Assembly (NCBI RefSeq): GCF_004193775.1 | Contig: NC_041019.1 | Span: 13,921,020-13,985,019, forward strand | Direction: 5' to 3' | Length of the DNA: 64,000 nt | Source of the DNA: Glycine soja | Taxonomy: Eukaryota; Streptophyta; Magnoliopsida; Fabales; Fabaceae | Part shown: piece after piece, positions 33,933 to 45,458 of the stretch | How the letters are laid out: each line of letters opens with the position of its first letter | Numbering within the stretch: the stretch's first letter is position 1 | Program-made: the position numbers and the translations under genes | Notes under the pieces: generated by a model | What the model was told of the DNA's origin: nothing | What the model saw: only the letters and a program-made list of their open reading frames with translations | Database searches by the model: none

Positions 33933-34227
33933 TACCTAGTCACCTTCATTGAAGTTGACATCTCGGTGCTTAGTATCCGTGATTTGCTTCATAATTGCTT
34001 GAGTTTTCAATAGCTTCTTTCTATATTCAGCGAAAACAGCCTCCTTGTTGGTCAGGAGGTCATCCACTGCCTCCAAGTTAGAGGTGCCAGCAAGGTATTA
34101 TGGAAAATTGAAAGGTTTTTTGCCAATAGTAATTTCATACAAAAACCTCAGTACTCGAATGGTAAGAAGTATTGTATGGCCATTCGATCCAGCTTAAGAA
34201 CTTACCCCGGGAAGATGGCTTCTTATG
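33645..34227. repeat. 583-bp direct duplication, left copy
   Basis: It matches 35849-36431 from GA(T/C)GAGTTCCCAAAAT to GATGGCTTCTTATG with only scattered substitutions and equal length. The two copies flank the LTR fragment 34228-35848. Confidence 0.9.
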
Positions 34228-35848
34228 TGTGTATGTGTTTCTTGATTTCAGAGTTGTCATCATCAAAAAGGGGGAGATTGTAGAATCAAACCTCATTGCT
34301 TCATGATGATGAATCAAGATTGATTCATGGTGATGAATCAAGATTGATTCAAGCTGTTTTGATGATAACAAAGATGATGACAAAAAGCCCATGAGAATGA
34401 TTTCAAGATTGAGTCAAGAACAATTCAAGAATCAAGAGAAAGATTCAAGAGAAAGTTTCATCAAGAAGATTCAAGATTCAAGATTCAAGAATAATCAAGA
34501 TCAAGATTCAAGACTCAAAGATTCAAGAATCAAGAGAAGACTTAATCAAGATAAGTATTAAAAAGTTATTCAAAACATTGAGTAGAACAAGAAGTTTTCA
34601 CAAAATCATTACCAAAGAGTTTTACTCTCTGGTATTATAGTAATCGATTACCAGTGGTTTTAAAACGTTAAGATTTTCAAAATTCAAAATGAAGAGTCAC
34701 ATATGTTGATGTGTAATCGATTACACCTTTATGGTAATCGATTACCAGTGACTGTTTTCAAAAAATTCATTTCCAAAAGTCACATTTCTTCAAGTGACTT
34801 GTTTCTGAAGATTCTTTCAAAAGTCATATCTTTTTAAGTGATTAGTTTTAAAGGAATTGCCAAGAGTTACAAGTTTTGACTTGAGTCATCAAGAAACTAT
34901 AAATATGTGACCTTGGCATGAAACATTAATTAATTCACATCAATCATTTCATTCATATCCATCATCTCTTTCAATCATTCTATCTTTCAATCTATCTTTC
35001 AACATCTTCTTTCATTTCTTTCAGAACTTTCTTATTTTATCTTCTCTTCATCTTTCTAAAAGTTTTTGTTCAAAACTTTCTCTTCCAAGAAAAGTTCTTT
35101 GTTCAAAAACTTGTGTTATTCATCTTTTTCATTCCCTTCTCCCTTTGCCAAAAAGAATTCGCCAAGGACTAACCGCCTGAATTCTTTTTGTGTCTCTCTT
35201 CTCCCTTTTCCAAAAGAACGAAGAACTAACCGCCTGAACTCTTTTGTGTCTCCCTTCTCCCTTGTCAAAGAATTCAAAACGACACAGTCTGAGAATTCTT
35301 TTGATTCTTCCCTTTCCCATAAACAAAAGATTTCAAAGGACTAACCGCCTGAGAATTCTTTTGTTTCCCCCTTCACAAAGTTTCGAAGGACTAACTGCCT
35401 GAGAACTTTGTCTTAACACATTGGAGGGTACATCCTTTGTGGTACAAGTAGAGGGTATATCCTTTGTGGTACAAGTAGAGGGTACATCTACTTGGGTTGT
35501 TGTGACTGAGAACAAGAGAGGGTACATCTCTTGTGGATCAGTTCTAGTGGAGGGTACATCTCTTGTGGATCTTTGCTTGTAAAGGAATTTACACGGTTGA
35601 AAAGAAATCTCAAGGACCGCAGGTCGCTTGGGGACTGGATGTAGGCACAGGTTGTTGCCGAACCAGTATAAAACTCTTGTGTGTTTGTCTTCTTCTTCCC
35701 TACTCTTTTAATTTCTGTTGTGCACTTTAATTATTGCTTTTACTTTTGGTAACATTAAGAAGGATAGATTTTTAATTAGTAAAGTTTCATTAATAATTAA
35801 TTCAACCCCCCCCCCTTCTTAATTATTTCGAGGCCACTTGATCCAACA
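34228..35848 (+). mobile_element. LTR with 50 bp of internal 3' end, same family as the solo LTR at 387
   Basis: The LTR runs 34279-35848, starting TGTAGAATC and ending GATCCAACA (1.57 kb), and matches 387-1916 in the same orientation. The preceding 34228-34278 ends AAAAAGGGGGAGAT, a polypurine tract, so this piece is the 3' end of an element and not a solo LTR. No 5-bp target duplication is present; instead 583-bp direct repeats flank it. The hairpin array is present at about 35420-35570, but with one chimeric and one mixed unit. Confidence 0.87.
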
Positions 35849-36431
35849 GACGAGTTCCCAAAATAACTAAAGGGGTAATGATGGGTTGATTATCAATCAA
35901 AGTAGCCGATAGTGGCAAGGAAGAGGTGGTGTTTGAGGTAGAAAGATGAAATGGCTTAAGCATGGAAAATAGAATACAGGGTGAACACGAGCACCCTCAG
36001 GTAGCTTAATTTTATATGTAGCTTTACCAATGCGTTCCAGGATCTGATATGGCTCATAATATCTCTTAGCTAACTTAGAATAAGTAGCATGATTTCCATA
36101 AATAGTGGATTGATGGTGAGGGCACAATTTAACCATTACCTAGTCACCTTCATTGAAGTTGACATCTCGGTGCTTAGTATCTGTGATTTGCTTCATAATT
36201 GATTGAGTTTTCAATAGCTTCTTTCTATATTCAGCGAAAACAGCCTCCTTGTTGGTCAGGAGGTCATCCACTGCCTCCAAGTTAGAGGTGCCAGCAAGGT
36301 ATTATGGAAAATTGAAAGGCTTTTTGCCAATAGTGATTTCATACAAAAACCCCAGTACTCAAATGGTAAGAAGTATTGTATGACCATTCGATCCAGCTTA
36401 AGAACTTACCCTGGGAAGATGGCTTCTTATG
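35849..36431. repeat. 583-bp direct duplication, right copy
   Basis: Second copy of 33645-34227. After it, chromovirus sequence continues without a break into integrase, so this copy is in its native context on the right side. Confidence 0.9.
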
Positions 36432-36531
36432 GACGAAAGCACAAAGACATTATTCAATGCCACAATTGAGCACTTTGATTTGTCTGTCAGTATGCGGGTG
36501 GTAGTGGAACTCATCCGCAAGGAAGTGCCAC

Positions 36532-37179
36532 TCAACTTGAAACCAGTCTCCTGGGCATCCCATGGATCTTTGCGACAATATCCATAAAGAAAACAACAAT
36601 AGTGCGGGATGTATGGTGAGTGGGCAACATTCCCAAATGGATGCCTTTCAAAAAATGATTCACAACCACTAAAATAGCAGTATGGTCGCGAAAGGCCAGC
36701 AAGCCAACGATGAAATCAAGGGAGAGATCTTCCCATGTATAAAACGAAATCGACAAGGGACATAGCAACCCATCCCCCTTCCTAGTCTCATACTTTGTAT
36801 ATTGGCAATCCACACAAGCTACAAGGAATCGTTCCACATCTTTTATGATCCCAGACCACGTGACATTCTCACTCAGCCGTGCCAAGGTCTTTGCTACGCC
36901 CATATGGCTGCCAATTGGTGACGAGTGGTACTCCATGATCTAGGTCGGGATGAAAGGTGAAGCTTGTAGTAACCAAATTTGACCCTCCTTCAGAATCAAA
37001 TCTTGCGCAATTGAATAGTCCGGATACGTCATTGGCTCATCAGAGATAGCTTGCCGTAATTGAAGAAAAGCTTGGTCGTGAGAAATCTGTTGTTTGAGTT
37101 CTTCGAGAAATGTTAGGTAGGGGACCAAAAGCAAAAGCAAGGTGCTTGAGAGTGGTTCTGGGATTTTACAATAAAGCAT
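36532..37179 (-). pseudogene. Chromovirus integrase remnant
   Basis: It has the HHCC zinc segment (EYHSSPIGSHMGVAKTLARL with CVDCQYTKY) and the first part of the DDE core (WEDLSLDFIVGLLAFRDH, then VNHFLKGIHLG). The sequence after MPRRLVSS is lost or moved, and the C-terminal part appears at 35897-36136 and again at 33693-33932 because of the duplication. Confidence 0.82.
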
Positions 37180-37199
37180 TTGCGACTACATTGGTTTTA

Positions 37200-38139
37200 C
37201 CAGAATGGAACTAAATTGAATAGTTGTACCCCGTGAGTATGGTAAGGTACATCTATTGCTTCGACGTTTGCTTCACCATTTCTCCACTGCCATGGTGATA
37301 GTGAAAAGCTCCCTGACATAGGTGGAAGCTTGAAGTACTTTAGGGCTAAAGGGTTTGCTGAAAAAGGCAATAGGGTGCCCTCTCTATGTTAAAACTCAAC
37401 CCATGTAGATGCCAGACGCATATGTTTCCACTGTGAAAGGAAGGGAGAAATCCGACAAGAGCAAGACTGGAGCAGTGGTGAAAGCTTCTTTTAAAGCATT
37501 GAAGGCTTGTTGAGCAGTTGGAGACTAGTCAAATGAATCTTTCGTCATTAGCCTGTGCAAAGGTGTCATGATAGACGCATACCCGCAGATAAACTATCGA
37601 TAAAACTTGGTAAGACCCAAGAAGCTTCGCAAGGCCCTGGAAGATTGTGGTATGGGCCATTGCTGGATAGCTTGGACTTTCGCCAAAACAGGCTCAACTC
37701 CTTTAGCAGAGACCAAGTGGCCAAGATACTCGACCTGTGAATGGGCGAATGAACATTTTAACAATTTTAAAAAGAATTGTCCCTCCAAAAGAATCTAGAA
37801 TGTCTTCTCCAAATGAGTTATATGATCGCGCAACATTCTGCTATAGATTAAAATGTTGTCGAAAATAATGATGATGAATAGGAAAAGGTAAGGCTGGAAA
37901 ATAGTGTTCATTGTCATCTAAAATGAGGATGGAGCATTACACAAGCCAAAGGACATTACCCTGAATTCGTAGTGACCATGATGTGTGCAAAAAGCAGTCT
38001 TACAAACGTCATCTTCATGCATCAGAATTTGGTGATAACCTTGAAGAAGATCCAGCTTCAAAAACCAAGTGGCACCGCCAAGTTCATCAAGGAGCTCATC
38101 AATGGTTGTTATCGGAAAACAATCTTTGATTTTTATCAC
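37200..38139 (-). pseudogene. Chromovirus reverse transcriptase and RNase H remnant
   Basis: Motifs seen: [44 protein letters not shown], then a damaged active site (FDNILIYS where FDDILIYS is usual) and GHLVSAKGVEPVLAKVQAI with LRSFLGLTKFYR. RNase H traces follow to about 37200. At least four stops occur. Confidence 0.82.
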
Positions 38140-38592
38140 ATTTAGGGCGTGATAATCAACACAAAATCATCAAGTGTCATCATGCTTTTGGACTAAGAGG
38201 ACAGGGGAGGAGAAAAGGCTAGTGCTAGGTCGGATGAGCCCCTTCTACAACATGGCATCAACCTGGGCTTCAATTTCGTGTTTCTAAAAATAAGGGTAAC
38301 GATAAGGGCGAACTTTGACAAGCTTAGAGCTGGGACGAAGGTGGATATAGTGATTGGTAGGTCTCGAGGAAGGTAACGAGTGGGGTGGTTGAAACAAGAA
38401 AGCGAATTTGGTAATAAGGGTCTGGATGTCAGGGTGAAGGTGTGTTATGGCAGTTTGGGTTGAAGGGAATTCAAAGGGGACAATGCGAATATGAAAGAAA
38501 GCATTGGCACCATCCTTACGAACTAGGTGACGAAGTTGAGTTGGAGTGATGAGGTGAAGTGTAGAATCTGTGTCAACCTTGAATTCAATGAT

Positions 38593-38892
38593 TTATCCAT
38601 TAGTAAGAATAGGGCTGAGGGATTTGAGCCATTGTATGCCCAACACCAAGTTTGCACTACACAACGAAAGAACATGGAGGTCGACGAAGAAGGTGACACC
38701 TTGAACGCATATCAAAAAAGCTTCACATAGGAGATGGCAATGGAGTTGATGTCCATTAACCACCATGACCCTAACTGGAGGTGTGGCCCGGGTCGGTAGG
38801 CCCAAACTGTGCACCAAATGCTCTTGGACAAAGTTGTGGGTGCTACCCTCATCAACCAATATCACTACTTGTTGGTCTGCAATGTGGCCCAA
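38593..38892 (-). pseudogene. Chromovirus aspartic protease remnant
   Basis: The catalytic loop reads VDEGSTHNF where D-S-G-S-T-H-N-F is normal, so the serine after the catalytic aspartate is changed. The VLGIQWL flap-side motif typical of these proteases lies near the end. Confidence 0.8.
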
Positions 38893-38961
38893 CAGACGTA
38901 AGGTCTCTGGAGCTAGGTGACCTGAGAGAGTGTGGAGGATAATTTGGGCCAGATGGGAAAT

Positions 38962-39786
38962 CTAAGTGTTAGGCAGGTCGGGTAAAAGGCCCAACTCAAG
39001 GTTATCTTCTTGCAAACCCTCATCTTCATCCGCAATTAGAAGGAAGACCTTGGAGGTGCACTTGTGGTCGCGATGGAACTTCCTATCGCAATTAAAGCAA
39101 AGGCCATGCTCCCACCACAAGGCCAGCTCCTCTAAAGGCAGTCGCTTGATAGGGAGGGACAAAGTTGCTTTTTGGGGTGCGAGCAACAAAGGAGAAGATG
39201 ATGACACCACAAAGGTCGTAGAAGACAATATAGTGAAGGAGGAAGAGATGGAGGTCGTGTGGCCGCACCATAAACAACGACTATCAAGGAACGTTTCCTC
39301 CTGTAGACGCGCTAACCCAGCCGCCTGAACCAACGTTAGAGGTTGCAGGGCTTGAACCTCGCGACAAATCTCGGGGGTCAAGCCAGAGATAAAACAACTC
39401 AAGAGAAATGTAAGTGGAAGACCAATGATACGGTTTGCTAGGTCTTCAAACTCAGAAAGGTAGGCATTGACTTTGTTGCGCTGAGTTAATTTGAACAAGG
39501 CTCTAGTTGGGTCCTCGTACTGCGAAGGGGCAAAACTGGTCTAGAGAGCCTGAAGAAAAATAGGCCAAGAGGTGAGTTGACCATTACTGGTCATCCACTG
39601 AAACCAGGTGAGGGCTCGACCTTCCATATAGAAGGAAGCAATGGTCAAACACTCATGCTCCGGAGTCGAATGGTATTCAAAGAATTGGTTGATCTTAAAA
39701 ATCCAACCAACAGGATCAGCGCCATCGAAACGTGGAACTTCAAGTTTCATACGATGGAACGAAGAAGGAGAAGCAGGAGGTGGCAT
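38962..39786 (-). pseudogene. Chromovirus gag remnant
   Basis: Minus-strand reading from the ATG near 39786 gives VPRFDGADPVGWIFKINQFF and ALTWFQWM, the retrotransposon gag core of Ty3/gypsy elements. After a stop near 39541 comes FKLTQRNKVNAYLSEFEDLA and a zinc knuckle CFNCDRKFHRDHKC near 39100. The stop separates the two halves. Confidence 0.85.
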
Positions 39787-39991
39787 GACGGAAGAGGAAG
39801 ATGGAGATTGACAGGTGAGTCTAGGGTGAGGAATTTATGGATTAGTATGTCTATCTTGAGGGTCATTGAGTGAATGGTTTCACTAAGGGAAATCTAATGA
39901 GAGGTGAGTTTTGCTATAGCATCTTCGAGTTTATCGGAATTGGCCTTGGATCGAGCAAATTCTGCCATGAAAGACAATGAGAGCACCAAAT

Positions 39992-40337
39992 TGTTTGAGT
40001 AGAAAGATAAAAAGGAAAAAAAGTAAGCTTGGCTTCAAGGGCCAATGACCTCCCATGCAAGAAAGAAGGATAGCTAAAGGTAATTTTCATTATGTCTTGC
40101 CTTATTACATGGGTTCTATATATAGTGATATTATAATAACAAAATTTGTAACCTTGTGATAACAGAATCCTAACAAGAAATAGTGGAGAAATGATAATGG
40201 CAGACAAGATAAGCATTACTGCCAGCTCAACCTAAATTCTGTTAAAAACGTAGTCCCTAAGGTACCCTGGAGTGTTAGCCTTCCTCATGGACCTTTCCCT
40301 TAGACTGGATTGTGCTTGTGGTTTGTTCTTCCTATCA
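39992..40337 (-). repeat. Chromovirus 5' LTR
   Basis: On the plus strand it starts TGTTTGAGTAG and ends TTCCTATCA. Its last 45 bases match 33454-33500 (TTAGATTGGGTTGTGCTTGTGG type), which is followed by a polypurine-tract complement CCCCCACAGCTTCC at 33501. This pair fixes both LTR borders. Confidence 0.78.
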
Positions 40338-40556
40338 AAATCACAAAATTGCAACCCCAGAAGTAGACCTTCTGTCATCAGGGTCAACAACTCAATCATC
40401 ATCACAGAATGCTCTAATAGAGAAAGCTTGATAAAGAGGAGAATTATGAAGAACCAATCCGTGATTAAGATACCTCATAATTCATTTTACAACAGTCCAA
40501 TGAATCTCAAGAGAAGACATGAATTGGCAGTCTTTATGGAAATGAAACCTAAATTT

Positions 40557-40900
40557 CTAGTTGATGCCCTTTGCCACTAGCCTAGCCTTATATTTGTTGA
40601 TACTTCTTCCATAAGAATTTTCTTTAATTCTGAATACCCATTTGCAACCAATTGTAGATCTGTTTTGAGGTAAAGGAACTAGAGACCAGGTATTGTTCCT
40701 CTCAAGAGCATCAAATTCATCTTTCATAGCAACAATCCACTTCGGATCTTGTAAAGCTTGTTCAACAAATTTGGGTTCAACATATGCTAGAAGCAAAGTG
40801 GGATTAATTCTTGGTTGAAAATTTGGTAGGTCTAAACATAGGATCCTTTGCTCTAGTGACCATAGGATGAACATTTGGTAGGTCTAACTAGACCCAAACA
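40557..40900 (-). pseudogene. Copia reverse transcriptase N-terminus
   Basis: It contains [40 protein letters not shown] and YKARLVAKG, the start of copia RT. It ends at about 40550 and is followed by RNase H sequence (near VKRILRYL), so the catalytic centre is deleted. Confidence 0.83.
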
Positions 40901-41106
40901 AGGACAATTAATTTTGGTCAACCAAATCAGAATTTTGATCAATCAAATGAGATTGTTCAGGTAAAGTAGTGTGAGCCAAAGGAGAAGTAGAATTCTGATT
41001 CTAATGAAACTCAAATTCAAAATTGAGAAACTCATTAAGTGGTGAGGAAACTGACTCAGTGAGTGTAGAATGAACAGACTCGGTAGGAACAGAAGATGGA
41101 ATAGAC

Positions 41107-42121
41107 TCAGTGGAGGAAACAAAATTGGTGTTTGGAGGATTTGGATAGGAAAAACAATATGTAAAGAAGTGGAGATAGGTGAGGACTGAGAAGAAGTAAT
41201 GGAAGGTTACAATTGAAGGGAAACCTATGTTCATTAAAAAGAACATCTTTAGAGATAAAAATACAACCAGAGGGAGACATACACGTGTACCCTTTATGAC
41301 TAGTTGAATACCCTAGAAAAACACACTCAGTAAAATGAAATTCAAGTTTGTGAGAATTATCGAGATGCAAAAAAGGAAAACGAGCACTGCCAAAGACCTT
41401 AAGAAAAGTATAATCAAGAAAAGTGTGAAACAAGACATGGTAAGGTGTGTTAAAGTTAAGAGGAGGTGAAGGTAAATGATTTATTAGATAAACTAGAGTA
41501 ACAAAGGAATGATCCCAAAAACTTAAAGGAAAGGAAGTGTGACTAAGAAAATACAATCCAAGTTCAACTAAGTGTTTGTGTTTGCGTTCAACCACACCAT
41601 TTTGGTGATGGGTATGAGGACAAGAAAGCCTATGAAAAATGCCTACTTCATTAAGGTAAGAGGAAAAAGTACATAACTCTTCCTCCTCCCCCCCCCCCCC
41701 AAATCTGTTTGAAGTGCTTGAATGTGATTATCAAATTGCAATTCAACCATGAATTTGAACTGTTTAAAAACATTTAAGGCGTCAGATTTATTTTTCTAAG
41801 CAAATGAAACCAAGTAAAACGTGTATTAGCATCAACAAAGGACATGTAATAATTGAAACCAAAATTGGAAAGGATAAGAGATGGAACCCACAAATCATTG
41901 TATATTAATTCATAAGGAGATTTATGCACAATTTGAGAAGATTGAGAAGGTAAACAATGTATCGTGCCCATTTTAGTTTTTTGATAAATTCTGATTTTTT
42001 CTAAGGCATTACTCAAATTACATATCCCATCGATGGTTTTCAATTTTGACACTAGATAATCTAGTATTCTTATGCATGAAGATGAACAAAAGGGAAAATC
42101 TTCCTTAACAAAAAATTTCAT
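41107..42121 (-). pseudogene. Copia integrase remnant
   Basis: Seen are the pre-integrase tail, KSPYELIYNDLWVPSL, FNYYMSFVDANTRFTWFHLL and, after a damaged stretch with a 14-base C run, VERKHKHLVELGLYFLSHTS and the FLGYSTSHKGYTCMSPSG region. Frame is lost around 41600-41770. In an active element this enzyme inserts the cDNA. Confidence 0.82.
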
Positions 42122-42221
42122 TACAATGATTAAGAATTTGTGTGTTCTAGTCTAAGGTTCCAAGTATACACAGATTTGAGCACTATATTATTACATTCAG
42201 ATGTAGAAACAATGTTTATAC

Positions 42222-42700
42222 TAGGGGTGTAAGTGACCTGGATTGGATTGAGTTTTATCTATTTATCAACCCAATCAAATTAAACTTAATTGGGTTGTAT
42301 TGGATTTATCTTTTTATTTTTTCAACCTAATCCAACTTTAATTGGACTGAATTAGGTTGGTTATTGGGTTAAGTCATTAAAAAAATGTCACATTTGGAAG
42401 AAAAAAATTTAAAAAATCTTCAAACTCAAAAATAGTAAAGATATTTTAAAAATCAATATTCATAAAACATTGTACTATTCATATGATAAAAAAACATACA
42501 TAAAAATATAATCACAGATATCATTCAATAAAACAACATTGGGTCTTGGTCGAGTCCAAAACTCCAAACTCGTCATGCAATCCAATTTTAATAAGGTATA
42601 TTAAACTCTACCAATCCAATCTAACAACCAAATCCAACCTACACAAATCTAATTGGATTGGGCGGATTTGCGAATTGGGTCCAATTCGCTTACAACCCTA
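42222..42700. mobile_element. hAT-type MITE inside the copia element
   Basis: Terminal inverted repeats TAGGGGTGTAAG and CTTACAACCCTA bound 479 bp of AT-rich non-coding DNA. The 8-bp flanks GTTTATAC (42214-42221) and CTTTATAC (42701-42708) match at 7 of 8 positions, as expected for a hAT target duplication. Confidence 0.82.
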
Positions 42701-43199
42701 CTTTATACAAGGAGAAACAACAATAGCTGAAGAAAAAGCAGTTGGGTAGAATTTGAGACTGCAAAACTGATACAAGCCATCAGATCCAACATCACCCATT
42801 AAGAAGGATATCATTGGAATCCTGAGATTTGACAAAGCAACGATTAGTATGAAACTCAAAGAAAACACGATTGTCACGAGCAAATTTGCTTACACTTATG
42901 AGCTCCTTAGTTATTTGAGGAACATGAGGCATATTTCTAAGAGCGAGATTGATATTAGGATTATAAAGAGAAATAAAATTAGAGTGTCTGGAAGCTAAAA
43001 TTTTCAGACCTTGTCATTTACCAATAAAGATTTGGTTTGGACCCTCAAAAGGTGAATTCTGCTAAATATTCTGAGAATTGTTGGTCACATGAAACAAAGC
43101 TCCAGAATCCAAAAACAAGGAGGATGAAGAATTAGCATTAGAATTAGCTACCATAACTCGTGGAGGACAAGATTTAGAGTTTTAAGATTGGCTAGAGTT

Positions 43200-44270
43200 C
43201 ACATCATTTTGCTACTGTGAGTTCCAATTGGAACTAGAGAAGTTGTTCCAATTTTGATTTTGCTATTATGAGTTCCAATTGGAACCAGAAAAATTGTTCT
43301 AAATTATGATTCTGGTTTTGAGACTACTTAGAGCCTCCACTACTACGGCTGAAGCCTCCTCCACCTCAATTGCTACGACCACTAGAAGCCCAAGAATCAG
43401 AAGAATACTAATCTGTGTATGTCATATTGGTATTAGAAGATGAATTAACTTCTAACATTAATTGTGAAAAGTTTCCATAAGTGAGATTCACTATTGCCGC
43501 AAAGGAATTGCTCAACGAGCTGAGTTTGATATACTTTTGAAATTGTGGTTTTTCCAAGGATTAAACCTTAAACCTCTTCAATGCAAGTATATGTAAGACG
43601 ACTCTCGATGAGAGCAATAATAGAATCAAAATCCTTAGGAAGTCTTTCAAGGATTGAATCCATGTGCTCGCAATAGGTTGCAACTAAAGCAAGATCATCA
43701 ATAGTCGTTTTGATCTTAACCAGAAATTGAGATAGGTGTGACGAAGTTTTGACTTTCGATCGAAGTTGTTGTGCCTTCATTCAAATCTAATGATGAAAGT
43801 AAGCATGGATTTTACCCTAAACCTGATACGTATGCGATGATCCAAGAACTCAAGCAAGCATCGAGCTTGAAAGAGTGGCCTGAAGCTAAACAAGAAGAAA
43901 TTTGTCTTGCTTCTACGACAACGAGAGAGAGCTGAGGATTAGCGCGATCACAATCGACATCAAAGAGATATCGCAAAGGGTTTTAAGGACTAGCTACAAA
44001 ACTACCGAGGTCAAGTGTAGTGATCGCTGGCTCAGTTTGTTGTCGTCACAACAAAAAGTTCTTATGATTGAGTTTTTCCATGATTTGTTGCGAAAAATTT
44101 GTTATAGGAAGCATTGAAGAAGAATATCTTAATTCATCAAAACAGTAGTAACCAAAATTGGACTAGCGTTTATCGGCGAATCACCGTTTGTCATTAAACC
44201 ACCATTAGCCAGAGTCTCATCGGTGTTGAACAGAGTCTCACCATTGTTTACGAAACCCATGAAAAAGGAT
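43200..44270 (-). pseudogene. Copia gag remnant
   Basis: The ATG near 44260 gives MGFVNNGETLFNTDETLANG. The gag core KTSSHLSQFLVKIKTTIDDL and MDSILERLPKDFDSIIALIE is at 43780-43570, with a serine/glycine-rich part near 43350. Several stops. Confidence 0.72.
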
Positions 44271-44290
44271 CAAAGAGTTCAGAATATCAT

Positions 44291-44478
44291 GTTAATTAAT
44301 TGATGTTATTAATATTAGAAGAAGAATTACAATCTTTGATTACAATCATATATATATATATATATATATATAAAAGAATTCAACAAAAGAAATCAATTAA
44401 AAAACTTGATTGTAACAACGATTAAATTTAAATAAAAATAAGATATGATACAACAATTGTAAAACAATTAATTTATAC
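44291..44478 (-). repeat. Partial copia LTR with (AT)n
   Basis: Plus bases starting TGTTAATTAATTGATG lie just past a primer binding site-like stretch (ATGATATTCTGAAC on the minus strand), so this should be the 5' LTR of the minus-strand copia. Its far end is uncertain. An AT microsatellite lies at 44348-44372. Confidence 0.5.
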
Positions 44479-44725
44479 TCCCTTGGTTTTAAAATAATAA
44501 TTACCCTAGACTATTTTACACATAAAAGAATAGACAAAAGAAAATAATAATTTTACAAAATTAATCTTAAATCATCATTATTTTATTTATAGATTTTTTT
44601 TTCACCATTAATATTATAAAAGATATAAATAAAAATAAATGATTAATGTCATTAAAAAGCTGTAATAACAATTATTTTCTTTAGAATAATTTTTTTTCTT
44701 ATATGATAATTATAATGAAACGAGT
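44479..44725. mobile_element. Stowaway-like MITE
   Basis: About 250 bp starting CTCCCTTGGTTTTAAAATAA and ending with the rough complement ATAATGAAACGAGTA. The ends resemble the CTCCCTCCGTTTCA termini of plant Tc1/mariner MITEs, with a possible TA duplication. The inverted repeat is imperfect. Confidence 0.5.
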
Positions 44726-45100
44726 AACATTTTGTGTCCATCACTCTCCATCATAATGACATAATAGTGTTTTTTTTTTACATAATGTATAGTGTGCGAG
44801 ACATAACATATGTTATTCAAACTATTGTATAAATTGTACAAATATCATTTCTCAAATTATTGGAGGAGCAAAATTGAATATTAATCATAAGGGGGTAAAA
44901 ATGCAATTGACCTAAAAATCTATAAGAAACTATTAACACATGCATGCGGATCCCGCAAAAGCAATCTTGCAAAAATAAAACAACTGCTACTAGCCTAGTC
45001 ATTGAATCTGCAGGATGTAAACAGTAAACCCCATACTTGAATCAATTAATCAAACTAAGGGAAAAGAAAGATAAGTCAAACACGCTTAAAATGAAACAAG
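44726..45100. other. Intergenic DNA downstream of the WDR26 gene
   Basis: No coding signal seen. It ends near the probable poly(A) site of the minus-strand gene. Confidence 0.5.
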
Positions 45101-45108
45101 AATTTATT
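45101..45108 (-). terminator. Probable poly(A) signal of the WDR26-like gene
   Basis: TTTATT on the plus strand gives AATAAA on the minus strand about 130 bp past the stop codon. Confidence 0.5.
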
Positions 45109-45236
45109 TTGAAATTGATGAAAAGTCACATGCATGTTTTGGTATGAATGTCGTCTACTTGTGATATTGAAGGTATTTACACGTACAATTGCAATGTTAA
45201 AAAAAAGAAATGGAATTGGAAACAGTTTGCGTAGGT

Positions 45237-45458
45237 TCATCTAAGTTCTCCCCCATTGCAGTAATGGACGCCATTGGTGCGTACATTAGGGTACTTTACA
45301 TTCAGGCGCTTTAGGCCCCATATCCGAATTGTCCGGTCATCACTGGCGGAAGCTAACATGTGTGGGTTAGCTGGATTCCAGCTCACACAGTTAACTGCTC
45401 CAGAATGACCAGGCAATGCCTCTACTAAATCCCCTGAGCTTCTGTGCCATATGTAAAC
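45237..45458 (-). CDS. WDR26-like exon 4: last WD repeats and stop
   Basis: 74 codons including the TGA at 45237-45239, after the acceptor GTTAG|GTTTACATATGG. It encodes [20 protein letters not shown] and [16 protein letters not shown] and ends in a short tail. A TTTATT at about 45103 (AATAAA on the minus strand) is a likely poly(A) signal 130 bp downstream. Confidence 0.94.
   Translation of the reverse strand, partial: VYIWHRSSGDLVEALPGHSGAVNCVSWNPANPHMLASASDDRTIRIWGLKRLNVKYPNVRTNGVHYCNGGELR

Larger units (their letters stand above)
33454..40337 (-). mobile_element. Chromovirus-type Ty3/gypsy element, minus strand, with insertions
   Basis: The 5' LTR is at 39992-40337, followed on the minus strand by a primer binding site-like TTTGGTGCTCTCATTG. 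Then come gag (about 39786-38962), protease (38892-38593), RT (38139-37594), RNase H (about 37560-37200), integrase (37179-36532) and a C-terminal chromodomain (33759-33559). The 3' LTR is reduced to 33454-33500; the Athila LTR lies against its cut end. An LTR fragment of another family sits at 34228-35848 between two copies of a 583-bp piece of this element. Stops throughout. Confidence 0.85.
40338..44290 (-). mobile_element. Copia element, minus strand, internally deleted
   Basis: Minus-strand order: gag start (MGFVNNGETL near 44260), gag core (43780-43568), protease-like DSGALFHVTNNS near 43100, integrase (42121-41107), RT N-terminus (40874-40557), and then a direct jump to RNase H (about 40540-40340). 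The RT core with the YVDD box is deleted. A MITE interrupts it at 42222-42700 and a poly-C run lies at 41687-41700. The chromovirus LTR cuts its 3' side at 40337. It belongs to a different copia family from the one at 10378-15395. Confidence 0.8.

Noticed and set aside
41687..41700. Run of 14 C residues
   Set aside because: It is likely slippage in a dead integrase sequence, possibly an assembly artefact. No function suggested.
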